Assembly (NCBI RefSeq): GCF_001297125.1
Contig: NZ_LHPC01000028.1
Span: forward strand, 434,001 to 498,000
DNA from: Pseudomonas sp. RIT-PI-q
GTDB lineage: Bacteria > Pseudomonadota > Gammaproteobacteria > Pseudomonadales > Pseudomonadaceae
Direction of reading: 5' to 3'
DNA: 64,000 nt
The notes below the pieces were generated by a model that saw nothing but the letters and a program-made list of their open reading frames with translations, had not been told where the DNA came from and did not search any database. How positions within the stretch are numbered: position 1 is the stretch's first letter; the number at the start of each line of letters is the position of its first letter. Below are positions 48,159 to 57,954 of this stretch, one piece after another. The position numbers and the translations under genes were made by a program.

Positions 48159-48391
48159 AGAAATCCTTTTCTATTGAAGTTAAAAAATAACGCACACAAA
48201 ACAGGTGCGCTTACAACTTATGCCATCGACAAAAAAAAACAAAGGCTTGGAAGTTCTATATTAATAGGTGTTGTTTCCAGAACGTTACCCCATGCCAACA
48301 ACGACCGGTGGTCGAACTCTTGCGCCTGGTGGTTGCGAGACACACAGCCTGGTAGTAACGTTTCTACATTGTTGATACAGGAGGGCCGACG

Positions 48392-48649
48392 ATGATGGCC
48401 ATCACCACCATTTCCAGTCGAGAATTCAATCAGGACACAAGTGGTGCCAAAAAAGCCACGCGTCAAGGGCCGGTTTTCATCACCGACCGAGGCAAGCCGG
48501 CGCATGTGCTGCTAAGCATAGAGGACTACCAAAAACTGACCGGCATCAATGCCGACATCGTCGACCTGTTGGTAATGCCAGAAGCGGCAGACATCGAGTT
48601 CGAAACCGAGCGCGCCGTCATTACTCATCGCCCCGTGGATCTGTCCTGA
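48392..48649 (+). CDS. Type II antitoxin, Phd/YefM family
   Basis: An 85-residue small protein. The N-terminal half (SSREFNQDTSGAKKATRQGPVFITDRGKPAHVLLSIEDYQKL) is typical of the Phd/YefM DNA-binding fold. The C-terminal tail is acidic (PEAADIEFETER) and should wrap the toxin. AGGAGG lies seven bases upstream of the first of two adjacent ATGs. The stop TGA and toxin ATG overlap (TGAATG), as in most such operons. It likely represses its own promoter. Confidence 0.85.
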   Translation: MMAITTISSREFNQDTSGAKKATRQGPVFITDRGKPAHVLLSIEDYQKLTGINADIVDLLVMPEAADIEFETERAVITHRPVDLS

Positions 48650-49060
48650 ATGTTTCTACTCGACACCAATGTGATTTCTGAATTGCGCAAACCCCAGGCT
48701 GACGCGAACGTCGTCGCCTGGGCCAAGAGCATCATCGCGCCACGCATGTTTATCTCGGCCATTACCTTGAAGGAACTGGAGACCGGGGTGCTACGTATGG
48801 AACGTCGTGATCCCGTCCAGGGAAAGGTATTGCGCACTTGGCTCAAGCGCCACGTCATACCGGCTTTCGATGCCAGAATCCTGCCGATAGATGCCGCCGT
48901 AGCCCTACGCTGTGCCAGTTTGCATGTTCCGGACCGTGCCAATGAAAGTGACGCCCTGATCGCTGCGACTGCGCTCGTTCATGGACTCACAGTGGTCACC
49001 CGCAACGTCAGCGATTTTCAATCCAGTGGTGTTGCCTTGATCAATCCATGGGACGAATGA
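48650..49060 (+). CDS. PIN-domain toxin, VapC/FitB-like
   Basis: A 136-residue PIN-domain endoribonuclease. Acidic active-site residues can be placed: D5 in MFLLDTNVISEL, E43 in TLKELETG, D97-equivalent in NESDALIAATA, and the last acidic residue in TRNVSDF. The pairing with a Phd-type antitoxin and the TNVISELRKP beginning match FitB/VapC relatives, which cut tRNA or mRNA. No transposase is near, but the pair sits in a lower-G+C gap between the cco operons and ccoG, which fits an insertion. Confidence 0.86.
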   Translation: MFLLDTNVISELRKPQADANVVAWAKSIIAPRMFISAITLKELETGVLRMERRDPVQGKVLRTWLKRHVIPAFDARILPIDAAVALRCASLHVPDRANESDALIAATALVHGLTVVTRNVSDFQSSGVALINPWDE

Positions 49061-49101
49061 GTTCGTCACCCCCACAAAACCATCCATAATTCACAAGTCA
49101 A

Positions 49102-49115
49102 TTGATTCAAGTCAT
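49102..49115. promoter_or_regulatory. Possible degenerate Anr box upstream of ccoG
   Basis: TTGATTCAAGTCAT has a perfect left half (TTGAT) and a two-mismatch right half (GTCAT for ATCAA). It is 149 bases before the ccoG start. Weak; listed only because ccoG-H-I-S is Anr-linked in related bacteria. Confidence 0.3.
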
Positions 49116-49263
49116 TACACCGTCAGTTGATTTCCACCAACGTGACCAAAGGTCGCACCCTTGAGCTAGAGCTACAGGCGTATCATTGGGCCACTGCAAC
49201 ACCTCTTTTTGACCGCGGTCGGCATGTACTGACCGAGGCATTTTTCCACTGCCGTGGGATGCA

Positions 49264-50682
49264 ATGATGAGCAATCAGATTCCGGTACACGACGTTACCC
49301 CGCCCGCCAAGAACGCGAACAACAGCGTCGACCTCTACGCCTCTCGAGAAAAGATCTACACCCGCGCCTTCACCGGCCTGTTCCGCAACCTGCGGATGAT
49401 CGGCGGTGCCGGGCTGTTTCTGCTGTATTTCGGTACGGTCTGGCTGAACTGGGGTGGCCACCAGGCCGTCTGGTGGAACCTGCCGGAGCGTAAATTCTTT
49501 ATCTTTGGCGCGACCTTCTGGCCCCAGGATTTCATCTTGCTCTCGGGCATCCTGATCGTCAGCGCCTTCGGCCTGTTCTTCATTACGGTGTACGCCGGTC
49601 GGGTCTGGTGCGGTTATACCTGCCCGCAAAGCGTCTGGACCTGGATTTTCATGTGGTGCGAGAAGGTCACCGAAGGCGACCGCAACCAGCGCATCAAGCT
49701 CGACAAGGCGCCGATGAGCGCCAACAAATTCCTGCGCAAGTTCAGCAAGCATGCGATGTGGCTGTTGATCGGCTTCGTCACCGGCATGACCTTCGTCGGT
49801 TACTTCTCGCCGATCCGCGAATTGACCCTCGATTTCTTCACCGGCGAAGCGGATGGCTGGTCGTATTTCTGGGTCGGTTTCTTCACCCTCGCCACCTACG
49901 GCAATGCCGGCTGGTTGCGTGAGCAAGTGTGCATTTACATGTGCCCGTACGCGCGGTTCCAGAGCGTGATGTTCGACAAAGACACCCTGATCGTTTCCTA
50001 CGACCCGCGTCGTGGCGAGTCCCGCGGCCCGCGTAAAAAAGGCGTCGACTACAAGGCTCTGGGCTTGGGCGATTGCATCGACTGCACCATGTGCGTCCAG
50101 GTGTGCCCGACCGGTATCGATATCCGTGACGGCCTGCAAGTCGAGTGCATCGGTTGCGCCGCGTGCATCGATGCCTGCGACAGCATCATGGACAAAATGG
50201 ACTATCCGCGCGGCCTGATCAGTTACACCACCGAGCACAACCTGTCCGGGCAAAAAACCAATAAACTGCGCCCGCGCCTGATTGGCTATGCCACGGTGCT
50301 GCTGGCGATGATCGCGTTGCTGGTGACCGCGTTCTTCATGCGTTCGCTGGTCGGTTTCGACGTCAGCAAGGACCGCGTGCTGTACCGCGAAAACGCCGAA
50401 GGCCGGATCGAAAACGTCTACAGCCTGAAGATCATGAACAAGGATCAGCGCGACCACACCTATGTGCTGGAAGCCACTGGCCTGCCGGACCTCAAGCTGC
50501 AAGGCAAGCGCGAAATCAAAGTCGCCGCCGGGGAGATTTTCAGCCAGCCGGTCGAGTTGTCCAGTGCACCGGAACAACTGCCATCGAGCACCAACGAGGT
50601 GAAATTCATCCTCAAGGACGCCGATGACGCCAGCATCCACGTTGAAGCCAAGAGCCGATTCATCGGCCCACAAATTCGTTGA
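49264..50682 (+). CDS. ccoG: cbb3 oxidase assembly/copper protein CcoG (FixG/RdxA)
   Basis: A 472-residue membrane ferredoxin-like protein that reduces Cu(II) for CcoN assembly. Five hydrophobic segments are present, and two cysteine clusters follow: CGYTCPQSVWTWIF and CIDCTMCVQVCPTGIDIRDGLQVEC/CIGCAACIDAC, which bind two [4Fe-4S] clusters. The periplasmic C-terminal domain (about residues 355-472) is Ig-like. Two ATGs (49264, 49267) are available. It starts the ccoGHIS assembly set, and overlaps the possible TTG start of the next gene. Confidence 0.96.
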   Translation: MMSNQIPVHDVTPPAKNANNSVDLYASREKIYTRAFTGLFRNLRMIGGAGLFLLYFGTVWLNWGGHQAVWWNLPERKFFIFGATFWPQDFILLSGILIVSAFGLFFITVYAGRVWCGYTCPQSVWTWIFMWCEKVTEGDRNQRIKLDKAPMSANKFLRKFSKHAMWLLIGFVTGMTFVGYFSPIRELTLDFFTGEADGWSYFWVGFFTLATYGNAGWLREQVCIYMCPYARFQSVMFDKDTLIVSYDPRRGESRGPRKKGVDYKALGLGDCIDCTMCVQVCPTGIDIRDGLQVECIGCAACIDACDSIMDKMDYPRGLISYTTEHNLSGQKTNKLRPRLIGYATVLLAMIALLVTAFFMRSLVGFDVSKDRVLYRENAEGRIENVYSLKIMNKDQRDHTYVLEATGLPDLKLQGKREIKVAAGEIFSQPVELSSAPEQLPSSTNEVKFILKDADDASIHVEAKSRFIGPQIR

Positions 50683-50693
50683 GAGAAGTCATC

Positions 50694-51233
50694 ATGCCCG
50701 CAGCAAACGCCGCAAGTCCCTGGTACAAGCACCTTTGGCCGTGGATCATCATCGCCATCCTGGCCTGCTCGGTGACCTTGACCCTGTCCATGGTGACCAT
50801 CGCGGTGAACAACCCGGACAACCTGGTCAACGACAATTATTACGAGGCCGGCAAAGGCATCAACCGCTCCCTCGACCGTGAACTGTTGGCGCAAACCCTG
50901 TTGCTGCGCGCCAGCGTGCATCTGGATGACGTGACCGGCGAAGTCGACCTGCGCCTGAACGGCAACAGCCAGCCCAAAACCCTGGAGCTGAACCTGATCT
51001 CGCCAACGCAGCCGGAGAAGGATCGCAAGATCACCCTGGCCCGCAGTGAAACCGAAGAAGGCCGCTACATTGGCCAGTTGAGCGACAAGGTCGACGGTCG
51101 CCGCTTTGTCGAATTGCTGGGTGTGCAGGACGACAAGACCTGGCGCATGTTCGAAGAGGAAACGGTCAGCCACGAAAAGGATTTGCTGCTCGGTGATGAA
51201 CCGCTGCAAGGCGCGGAAGACCTGAAAAAGTAA
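50694..51233 (+). CDS. ccoH: cbb3 assembly protein CcoH (FixH)
   Basis: A 179-residue membrane protein with one N-terminal helix (WPWIIIAILACSVTLTLSMVTIAV) and a periplasmic beta domain. NPDNLVNDNYYEAGKGINRSLDRE right after the helix is the FixH signature. It binds the early CcoN subcomplex. GAGAGAAG before ATG 50694 is the ribosome site; a TTG at 50679 overlapping ccoG is less likely. Confidence 0.92.
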   Translation: MPAANAASPWYKHLWPWIIIAILACSVTLTLSMVTIAVNNPDNLVNDNYYEAGKGINRSLDRELLAQTLLLRASVHLDDVTGEVDLRLNGNSQPKTLELNLISPTQPEKDRKITLARSETEEGRYIGQLSDKVDGRRFVELLGVQDDKTWRMFEEETVSHEKDLLLGDEPLQGAEDLKK

Positions 51234-51243
51234 GCCTCACCCT

Positions 51244-51355
51244 GATCGTTCCCACGCTCTGCGTGGGAACGCAGCCAGGGACGCTCTGCGTCCCAGCCGA
51301 AGCGGACGCGGAGCGTCCGGGGAGGCATTCCCACGCAGAGCGTGGGAACGATCAT
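51244..51355. repeat. Nested palindromic repeat (GTTCCCACGCTCTGCGTGGGAAC type)
   Basis: Two copies of a near-perfect palindrome GATCGTTCCCACGC...GCGTGGGAACG bracket a second inverted repeat GGGACGCTCTGCGTCCC / GGACGCGGAGCGTCC. This family is unrelated in sequence to the GGCTTGCC REPs. It fills the ccoH-ccoI gap and would form a strong cruciform or hairpin. Confidence 0.85.
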
Positions 51356-51379
51356 CGGACAACACCCTGTGAAAACCCC

Positions 51380-53830
51380 ATGACCACCCCAATCCCCTGC
51401 TACCACTGCGCCCTGCCCGTCCCGGTCGGCAGCCGCTTCACCGCTGCCGTCCTCGGGGAAACCCGCGAGTTCTGCTGCCCGGGTTGTCAGGCCGTGGCCG
51501 AGGCGATTGTCGCCGGTGGCCTGGAAAGCTATTACCAGCATCGCAGCGAATCATCGGCCAACCCCGAAGCCTTGCCGGTGCAGTTGGTGGATGAACTGGC
51601 GTTGTACGATCGCGCCGACGTGCAGGCGCCCTTCGTCCGCCACGAAGGCGACCTCGCCGAAACCACCCTGTTGATGGAAGGCATCAGTTGCGCCGCTTGC
51701 GGCTGGCTGATCGAGAAACACCTGCGCGGCTTGCCGGCAGTGGCCGAAGCACGGCTGAACCTGTCCAACCATCGTTTGCACGTGCGCTGGGCCGACGCGC
51801 AACTGCCGTTGAGCCAAGTGCTCAGCGAATTGCGCCACATCGGTTACGCCGCCCACCCTTATCAAGCCGATCGCGCCAGCGAACAACTGGCCAGTGAAAA
51901 CCGCCTGGCCCTGCGCCAACTCGGCGTCGCCGGGCTGCTGTGGTTCCAGGCGATGATGGCGACCATGGCCACCTGGCCGGAATTCAATATCGACCTTAGC
52001 CCCGAGCTGCACACCATCCTGCGCTGGGTTGCGCTGTTCCTCACCACCCCGATTGTGTTCTACAGCTGCGCGCCATTCTTCAAAGGGGCGATGCGCGACC
52101 TGCGCACCCGCCACCTGACCATGGACGTGTCGGTATCGCTGGCCATCGGCAGTGCTTACATCGCCGGCATCTGGACCTCGCTCACCGGTGTCGGTGAACT
52201 GTATTTCGATGCCGTCGGCATGTTCGCGCTGTTCCTGCTGGCCGGGCGTTATCTGGAACGTCGCGCCCGGGAACGCACCGCCGCCGCCACTGCACAACTT
52301 GTGAATCTATTGCCCGCCTCGTGTTTGCGCCTGAGTGCCGACGGCCAGAGCGAGCGAATCCTGCTGAGCGAACTGCGTGTCGGCGATCAAGTGCTGGTGC
52401 ACCCCGGCGCGATCCTCCCGGCTGACGGCAAGATTCTCGACGGTCAATCAAGCATCGACGAGTCCCTGCTGACCGGCGAGTACCTGCCACAACCACGAAC
52501 GCTCGGCGATGCGGTCACCGCCGGCACCCTGAACGTCGAAGGCGCGTTGACCGTAGAAGTCCTCGCCCTCGGTCAGGACACCCGGCTGTCCGCCATCGTC
52601 CGCCTGCTGGACCGCGCCCAGGCCGAAAAACCGCGCCTGGCGGAAATCGCCGACCGCGCCGCACAATGGTTCCTGTTGTTGTCGCTGATCGCCGCCGCCG
52701 TCATCGGCCTGATCTGGTGGGAGCTGGATTCATCGCGGGCGTTCTGGATTGTGCTGGCGATGCTTGTTGCGACCTGTCCGTGCGCCTTGTCCCTGGCCAC
52801 GCCGACCGCCCTCACCGCCGCGACCGGCACGCTGCACAAACTGGGTCTTTTGTTGACCCGCGGCCACGTGCTGGAAGGCCTGAACCAGATCGATACGGTG
52901 ATTTTCGACAAGACCGGCACCCTCACCGAAGGTCGCCTGGCGCTGCGCTCGATCCGCCCGCTCGGCGCCCTCGACAGTGATCAATGCCTGAGCCTGGCCG
53001 CCGCACTGGAAAACCGTTCGGAACACCCGATCGCCCGTGCATTTGGCCGGGCGCCACTGGCCGCCGAAGAAGTCCACAGCACGCCGGGGCTTGGGCTTGA
53101 AGGCGTGGTCGGGACGCAACGTTTGCGCATCGGCCAACCGCGTTTTGTCTGCGCCCTCAGCGGTGCTGCCGTGCCGTTGATGCCGGACGAAGCCGGCCAA
53201 TGGCTGCTGCTCGGCGACAATGTGGGTCCCTTGGCATGGTTTGTCCTCGATGACCGCTTGCGCACCGACGCCCCGGCGCTGCTTGCAGCGTGCAAGGCTC
53301 GCGGCTGGCGCACGTTGCTGCTGTCCGGCGACACCTCGCCGATGGTCGCCAGCGTAGCCGCCGAACTGGGCATCGACGAGGCCCGTGGCGGTTTGCGTCC
53401 TGACGATAAATTGCAGGTCCTGCAACAGCTGCACAAGGAAGGCCGCAAGGTGTTGATGCTCGGTGACGGGGTCAACGATGTGCCGGTGCTGGCCGCTGCC
53501 GACATCAGCGTCGCCATGGGCTCGGCCACCGACCTGGCGAAAACCAGTGCCGACGCGGTGTTGTTGTCCAACCGTCTCGATGCGCTGGTGCAGGCCTTCA
53601 GCCTCGCTCGGCGTACCCGCCGGGTAATCATCGAGAACCTGCTGTGGGCCGCGCTGTACAATGGCCTCATGCTGCCGTTCGCCGCCCTCGGCTGGATCAC
53701 TCCGGTATGGGCCGCAGTCGGCATGTCCATCAGTTCGTTGACCGTGGTACTGAACGCCCTGCGCCTGACTCGCATGCCGAGCGCGCCGGTCGTCAACGCC
53801 ACGCCCGAAACCCGCCCGCTGCCGGCCTGA
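51380..53830 (+). CDS. ccoI: Copper-exporting P1B-type ATPase CcoI (FixI)
   Basis: An 816-residue P-type ATPase that delivers Cu to the cbb3 assembly line. The N-terminus has CYHCALPVP and FCCPGCQAV (cysteine-rich, typical of CcoI), then an HMA domain with C104 and C107 in GISCAACGW. The CPC motif is C466-P-C468, phosphorylation is at D510 in DKTGT, and the hinge motif is [10 protein letters not shown]. Eight membrane helices. The start ATG follows the palindromic repeat by 24 bases and its ribosome site is weak (GTGAAAAC). Confidence 0.95.
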   Translation: MTTPIPCYHCALPVPVGSRFTAAVLGETREFCCPGCQAVAEAIVAGGLESYYQHRSESSANPEALPVQLVDELALYDRADVQAPFVRHEGDLAETTLLMEGISCAACGWLIEKHLRGLPAVAEARLNLSNHRLHVRWADAQLPLSQVLSELRHIGYAAHPYQADRASEQLASENRLALRQLGVAGLLWFQAMMATMATWPEFNIDLSPELHTILRWVALFLTTPIVFYSCAPFFKGAMRDLRTRHLTMDVSVSLAIGSAYIAGIWTSLTGVGELYFDAVGMFALFLLAGRYLERRARERTAAATAQLVNLLPASCLRLSADGQSERILLSELRVGDQVLVHPGAILPADGKILDGQSSIDESLLTGEYLPQPRTLGDAVTAGTLNVEGALTVEVLALGQDTRLSAIVRLLDRAQAEKPRLAEIADRAAQWFLLLSLIAAAVIGLIWWELDSSRAFWIVLAMLVATCPCALSLATPTALTAATGTLHKLGLLLTRGHVLEGLNQIDTVIFDKTGTLTEGRLALRSIRPLGALDSDQCLSLAAALENRSEHPIARAFGRAPLAAEEVHSTPGLGLEGVVGTQRLRIGQPRFVCALSGAAVPLMPDEAGQWLLLGDNVGPLAWFVLDDRLRTDAPALLAACKARGWRTLLLSGDTSPMVASVAAELGIDEARGGLRPDDKLQVLQQLHKEGRKVLMLGDGVNDVPVLAAADISVAMGSATDLAKTSADAVLLSNRLDALVQAFSLARRTRRVIIENLLWAALYNGLMLPFAALGWITPVWAAVGMSISSLTVVLNALRLTRMPSAPVVNATPETRPLPA

Positions 53831-53852
53831 GCCGCGCGGGCATGGAGTCCAG

Positions 53853-54071
53853 ATGCCAGCTCTCTACGTGATGATCCCGGCCGCGCTGCTGATCGTGGCC
53901 ATCGCTATCTACATTTTCTTCTGGGCAGTCGACAGCGGTCAGTACGACGACCTCGACGGCCCGGCCCACAGCATCCTGTTCGACGATCAGGACCCGAACC
54001 ACACGGCAGCGGTCGATGAGGCCAGCGGCCATCCGGCCAAACCGGACGACAAGGCACCACCCCATGCTTGA
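53853..54071 (+). CDS. ccoS: cbb3 oxidase maturation protein CcoS (FixS)
   Basis: A 72-residue protein with one helix (ALYVMIPAALLIVAIAIYIFFWAV) followed by DSGQYDDLDGPAHSILFDD, the family signature. It is required for cofactor loading into CcoN. GGAG precedes the ATG. It overlaps the next gene by eight bases. Confidence 0.95.
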   Translation: MPALYVMIPAALLIVAIAIYIFFWAVDSGQYDDLDGPAHSILFDDQDPNHTAAVDEASGHPAKPDDKAPPHA

Positions 54072-54747
54072 ACTGGCGCCCCTGTTGGTGTCTGCGGTGA
54101 TCCTCGGCCTGCTCGGTGGCGGTCATTGCCTGGGCATGTGCGGCGGCTTGATGGGCGCGTTGACCCTGGCCATTCCCAAGGAACAACGCAGCCGACGCTT
54201 TCGCCTGCTGCTGGCTTACAACCTGGGGCGAATTCTCAGCTACGCGACTGCCGGCCTGTTGATCGGCCTGGCGGGTTGGGCGGTGGCCAACAGCCCGGCG
54301 GCGATGTTTATGCGCATCCTCGCCGGATTGCTGCTGATCGCCATGGGCCTTTACCTCGCTGGTTGGTGGAGCGGCCTGACCCGCATCGAAAGCCTCGGTC
54401 GCGGCTTGTGGCGGCATATCCAGCCGATTGCCAACAAACTGCTGCCGGTGTCGAGCGTCCCCCGCGCGCTGTTGTTGGGCGGGCTCTGGGGCTGGCTGCC
54501 GTGCGGGTTGGTTTACAGCACGCTGCTGTGGTCGGCCAGCCAGGGCAATGCGCTGGACAGCGCATTGCTGATGCTCGCGTTCGGGCTGGGCACCTGGCCG
54601 GTGTTGCTCGCCACGGGCCTGGCCGCCGAGCGGGTCACGGCGTTGTTGCGCAAACGCAGCGTGCGCATGACTGGCGGCTTGCTGGTGATGCTGTTCGGCC
54701 TCTGGACTTTGCCGGGCCCGCATCAGCATTGGTTGATGGGACACTAG
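54064..54747 (+). CDS. SafE/TauE-like membrane protein (cbb3-linked)
   Basis: A 227-residue polytopic membrane protein of the sulfite exporter TauE/SafE family, with GGGHCLGMCGGLMGAL in the first helix, a variant of the metal-motif-bearing members often encoded next to ccoS and hemN. Six helices. Relatives have been proposed to take up copper or transport heavy metals for cbb3 maturation. That role is inference. ATG at 54064 in the end of ccoS. A REPIN follows. Confidence 0.82.
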   Translation: MLELAPLLVSAVILGLLGGGHCLGMCGGLMGALTLAIPKEQRSRRFRLLLAYNLGRILSYATAGLLIGLAGWAVANSPAAMFMRILAGLLLIAMGLYLAGWWSGLTRIESLGRGLWRHIQPIANKLLPVSSVPRALLLGGLWGWLPCGLVYSTLLWSASQGNALDSALLMLAFGLGTWPVLLATGLAAERVTALLRKRSVRMTGGLLVMLFGLWTLPGPHQHWLMGH

Positions 54748-54760
54748 TTCGGCGGTGCTC

Positions 54761-54854
54761 CCATCGCGGGCAAGCCCGCTCCCACAGGATTTGAGGATTA
54801 CCTCAATGCTGTGGTCCAGACAAAGACCCTGTGGGAGCGGGCTTGCCCGCGATG
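54761..54854. repeat. REPIN upstream of hemN
   Basis: Arms CATCGCGGGCAAGCCCGCTCCCACAGG and CCTGTGGGAGCGGGCTTGCCCGCGATG, an exact complement (each at least 25 bases) about 40 bases apart. It ends 32 bases before the Anr box of hemN. Confidence 0.88.
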
Positions 54855-54885
54855 AAGCCCGCACCAGCAACACAAATCCTGACCG

Positions 54886-54899
54886 TTGATGCAAATCAA
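54886..54899. promoter_or_regulatory. Anr box upstream of hemN
   Basis: TTGATGCAAATCAA is a perfect match to the consensus TTGAT-N4-ATCAA. It is 65 bases upstream of the hemN ATG, a suitable place for an Anr-activated promoter. hemN is a known Anr-regulated gene in pseudomonads. Confidence 0.88.
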
Positions 54900-54963
54900 G
54901 ATGCCGCAACGCCGCTCCCCCTAGACTCGCTGACACTGCCAGCCTATCCGGGGGAATGCCCGC

Positions 54964-56349
54964 ATGATGCTCGACGCCATTCGTTGGGACACCGATCTGA
55001 TCCGCCGTTACGATCTGGCGGGTCCGCGCTACACCTCATATCCGACCGCCGTGCAATTCGACGGGCATGTCGGCACCTTCGACCTGTTCCATGCGCTGCG
55101 CGAGAGCCGCAAGGCCCTGCGTCCGTTATCGCTGTACGTGCACGTGCCGTTCTGCGCGAACATTTGCTACTACTGCGCCTGCAACAAGGTGATTACCAAG
55201 GATCGCGGCCGGGCCCTGCCCTACTTGCAGCGTCTGGAGCAGGAAATCCAGTTGATCGCCTGCCACCTCGACCCGGCCCAGAAAGTCGAGCAGCTGCACT
55301 TCGGTGGCGGCACGCCGACCTTTCTCAGCCACGATGAACTGCGCCAGCTGATGGCCACCCTGCGCAAACACTTCAACTTGCTCGATGACGACTCCGGCGA
55401 CTACGGCATCGAAATCGATCCTCGCGAAGCCGACTGGTCGACCATGGGCCTGCTCCGCGAACTGGGCTTCAACCGGGTCAGCATCGGCCTGCAAGACCTC
55501 GACCCGGCAGTGCAACGGGCGGTCAATCGCCTGCAAAGCCTGGAAGAAACCCGCGCGGTGATCGACGCCGCCCGGACCCTGCAATTTCGCTCGATCAACA
55601 TCGATCTGATCTATGGCCTGCCGAGGCAGACACCGGAGAACTTCGCCCGCACCATCGATGAAGTCATCAACCTGCAACCGGACCGGCTGTCGGTGTTCAA
55701 CTACGCGCACCTTCCGGAACGTTTCATGCCGCAACGGCGCATCAACAGCGAAGAACTGCCGACGCCGGCGCAGAAACTGGAAATGCTCCAGGGCACCATC
55801 GAGCAGCTGACCGCGGCCGGTTACCGCTACATCGGCATGGACCACTTCGCGCTGCCGGACGATGAGCTGGCGATTGCGCAGGAAGAATCGACCCTGCAAC
55901 GCAACTTCCAGGGCTACACCACCCACGGTCATTGCGACCTGATCGGCCTCGGCGTGTCGGCCATTAGTCAGATCGGCGATCTGTACTGCCAGAACAACAG
56001 CGATCTGAACCAGTATCAGAACACCCTGGCCTCCGCACAATTGGCCACCAGCAGTGGTTTGCTGTGCAACGCCGATGATCGCCTGAGACGCGCGGTCATC
56101 CAGCAATTGATCTGCAATTTCAGCCTGGAATTCGCCCAGATCGAACAGGCTTTCAACATCGACTTTCAAGGCTACTTCGGCGATCTCTGGCCGCAGTTGC
56201 AGAGCATGGCCGACGATGGATTGATCACACTTGATAATGAACGGATCACCGTGCTGCCCGCCGGGCGCTTGTTGGTCCGCTCGGTGTGCATGGTGTTCGA
56301 TGCGTACCTTGAACAGCAGAATCGCCAGCGCTTTTCACGGGTGATCTAG
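54964..56349 (+). CDS. hemN: Oxygen-independent coproporphyrinogen III oxidase HemN
   Basis: A 461-residue radical-SAM enzyme that converts coproporphyrinogen III to protoporphyrinogen IX when O2 is low. Cluster ligands C64, C68, C71 are in CANICYYC with the additional C73. Conserved segments are GPRYTSYPTA near the N-terminus, LHFGGGTPTFLS, and IDLIYGLPRQT. Length is as expected. Two ATGs (54964, 54967) are possible. It lies directly upstream of anr. Confidence 0.96.
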   Translation: MMLDAIRWDTDLIRRYDLAGPRYTSYPTAVQFDGHVGTFDLFHALRESRKALRPLSLYVHVPFCANICYYCACNKVITKDRGRALPYLQRLEQEIQLIACHLDPAQKVEQLHFGGGTPTFLSHDELRQLMATLRKHFNLLDDDSGDYGIEIDPREADWSTMGLLRELGFNRVSIGLQDLDPAVQRAVNRLQSLEETRAVIDAARTLQFRSINIDLIYGLPRQTPENFARTIDEVINLQPDRLSVFNYAHLPERFMPQRRINSEELPTPAQKLEMLQGTIEQLTAAGYRYIGMDHFALPDDELAIAQEESTLQRNFQGYTTHGHCDLIGLGVSAISQIGDLYCQNNSDLNQYQNTLASAQLATSSGLLCNADDRLRRAVIQQLICNFSLEFAQIEQAFNIDFQGYFGDLWPQLQSMADDGLITLDNERITVLPAGRLLVRSVCMVFDAYLEQQNRQRFSRVI

Positions 56350-56478
56350 CCATCACCTCACTGGCCGGTTGGCGAAATGCTGGCTTTACGACCCTGCGGC
56401 AAAATAGCCGCGTGCCTGAATGTCCTCCCGTGGGTTACCCTTACGGCTTATGTGTGTTTTCCCACAAGGATTGAAGAA

Positions 56479-57213
56479 ATGTCCGAGCCAGTAAAACTGC
56501 GCGCTCATAGCCAGGCCCATTGCAAGGATTGCAGCCTGGCCCCCCTCTGCTTGCCACTTTCTCTGAATCTGGAAGACATGGAAGCGCTGGACGAAATCGT
56601 TAAACGTGGCCGCCCGTTGAAAAAAGGCGAATTCCTGTTCCGCCAGGGCGACACCTTCGATTCCGTTTACGCAGTACGCTCTGGCGCCCTGAAGACCTTC
56701 AGCCTCAGCGATGGCGGCGAAGAACAGCTCACCGGTTTCCACCTGCCGAGTGAACTGGTCGGCCTGTCGGGCATGGACACCGAAAAACACCCGGTCTCGG
56801 CGCAAGCCCTGGAAACCACCTCGGTGTGCGAAATCCCGTTCGATCGCCTCGACGAACTGGCCCTGCAACTGCCGCAACTGCGCCGTCAGTTGATGCGGGT
56901 GATGAGCCGCGAGATTCGCGACGATCAACAAATGATGTTGCTGCTGTCGAAGAAAACCGCCGACGAGCGCATTGCCACGTTCCTGGTCAACCTGTCAGCC
57001 CGCTTCCGCGCCCGGGGGTTCTCGGCCAACCAGTTCCGCCTGAGCATGTCGCGCAACGAAATCGGCAATTACCTGGGGCTGGCGGTGGAAACCGTGTCCC
57101 GGGTGTTCACCCGTTTCCAGCAAAACGAACTGATCGCCGCCGAAGGCAAGGAAATCCACATCCTCGATCCGATCCAGCTCTGCGCCCTGGCCGGCGGTTC
57201 AATCGAAGGCTGA
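56479..57213 (+). CDS. anr: Anaerobic transcriptional regulator Anr (Fnr family)
   Basis: A 244-residue [4Fe-4S] CRP/FNR regulator that activates low-O2 genes such as cco2 and hemN. Cluster ligands are C15, C18, C24 and C117. The effector-fold beta-roll spans about 30-150, the dimerisation helix follows, and the helix-turn-helix recognition helix is in [27 protein letters not shown], with E-x-x-S-R that reads TTGAT. AAGGATTGAAGAA ATG is the start; the frame is open upstream but without homologous sequence. Confidence 0.97.
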   Translation: MSEPVKLRAHSQAHCKDCSLAPLCLPLSLNLEDMEALDEIVKRGRPLKKGEFLFRQGDTFDSVYAVRSGALKTFSLSDGGEEQLTGFHLPSELVGLSGMDTEKHPVSAQALETTSVCEIPFDRLDELALQLPQLRRQLMRVMSREIRDDQQMMLLLSKKTADERIATFLVNLSARFRARGFSANQFRLSMSRNEIGNYLGLAVETVSRVFTRFQQNELIAAEGKEIHILDPIQLCALAGGSIEG

Positions 57214-57292
57214 CAATGACGCTTGCGGCTGAGCGAAACGGTTCAGCCGCCGTTATACTGCGACGTTTGCAGCCTGCCAGGACACCTCGACG

Positions 57293-57841
57293 ATGCTCAT
57301 CGAATCCTTCGACATCAAATCCCTGATCCGCCCCGTGATCGACTTCCCCAAGCCGGGCGTGATCTTTCGCGACATCACCCCGCTGTTCCAGTCGCCCACG
57401 GCCCTGCGCGTGGTGATGGACAGTTTTGCCCAGCGTTACGTCGAGGCCGACTTCACCCACATCGGTGCGATGGACGCGCGTGGCTTCCTGATCGGCTCGG
57501 TGCTGGCCTATCAGTTGAACAAGCCGCTGGTGCTGTTCCGCAAGCAAGGCAAACTGCCGGCCGACGTGCTGGCCGAGGGTTATGCGACCGAGTACGGCGA
57601 AGCCTTCCTCGAAGTGCATGCCGACAGCCTGTGCGAGGGCGATTCGGTGGTGATGTTCGATGATCTGATCGCCACTGGCGGGACGTTGATTGCGGCGGCG
57701 AACCTGATTCGTCGGATGGGTGCGCGGGTTCATGAAGCGGCGGCGATCATTGATCTGCCGGAATTGGGTGGGTCGCAGCGGCTGGAAGCGCTGGGGATTC
57801 CGACGTTTTGCCTGACGCAGTTTGCGTTGAGCGAGCAGTAA
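57293..57841 (+). CDS. apt: Adenine phosphoribosyltransferase
   Basis: A 182-residue purine-salvage enzyme that makes AMP from adenine and PRPP. The PRPP loop is [14 protein letters not shown] (about residues 121-134), and the N-terminal [26 protein letters not shown] is typical of type I Apt. It is 79 bases after anr, and the anr-apt order matches other pseudomonads. A REPIN follows the stop. Confidence 0.95.
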   Translation: MLIESFDIKSLIRPVIDFPKPGVIFRDITPLFQSPTALRVVMDSFAQRYVEADFTHIGAMDARGFLIGSVLAYQLNKPLVLFRKQGKLPADVLAEGYATEYGEAFLEVHADSLCEGDSVVMFDDLIATGGTLIAAANLIRRMGARVHEAAAIIDLPELGGSQRLEALGIPTFCLTQFALSEQ

Positions 57842-57858
57842 GGCGGCGTCTGCAAGGA

Positions 57859-57933
57859 CGCCTTCGCGGGCAAGCCTCGCTCCTACAAGGACAGCGCAAA
57901 ACCTGTAGGAGCGAGGCTTGCCCGCGAAGGCGT
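57859..57933. repeat. REPIN between apt and the acyl-CoA dehydrogenase gene
   Basis: Arms CGCCTTCGCGGGCAAGCCTCGCTCC and GGAGCGAGGCTTGCCCGCGAAGGCG, exact complement, with about 27 bases between them. It lies between two convergent genes. Confidence 0.88.
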
Positions 57934-57954
57934 CAACCGCAACACCACAAAAAC

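Noticed and set aside
48174..48395. 73-codon plus-strand frame before the antitoxin
   Set aside because: No homologous features and overlaps the antitoxin's ribosome site; more likely leader sequence.
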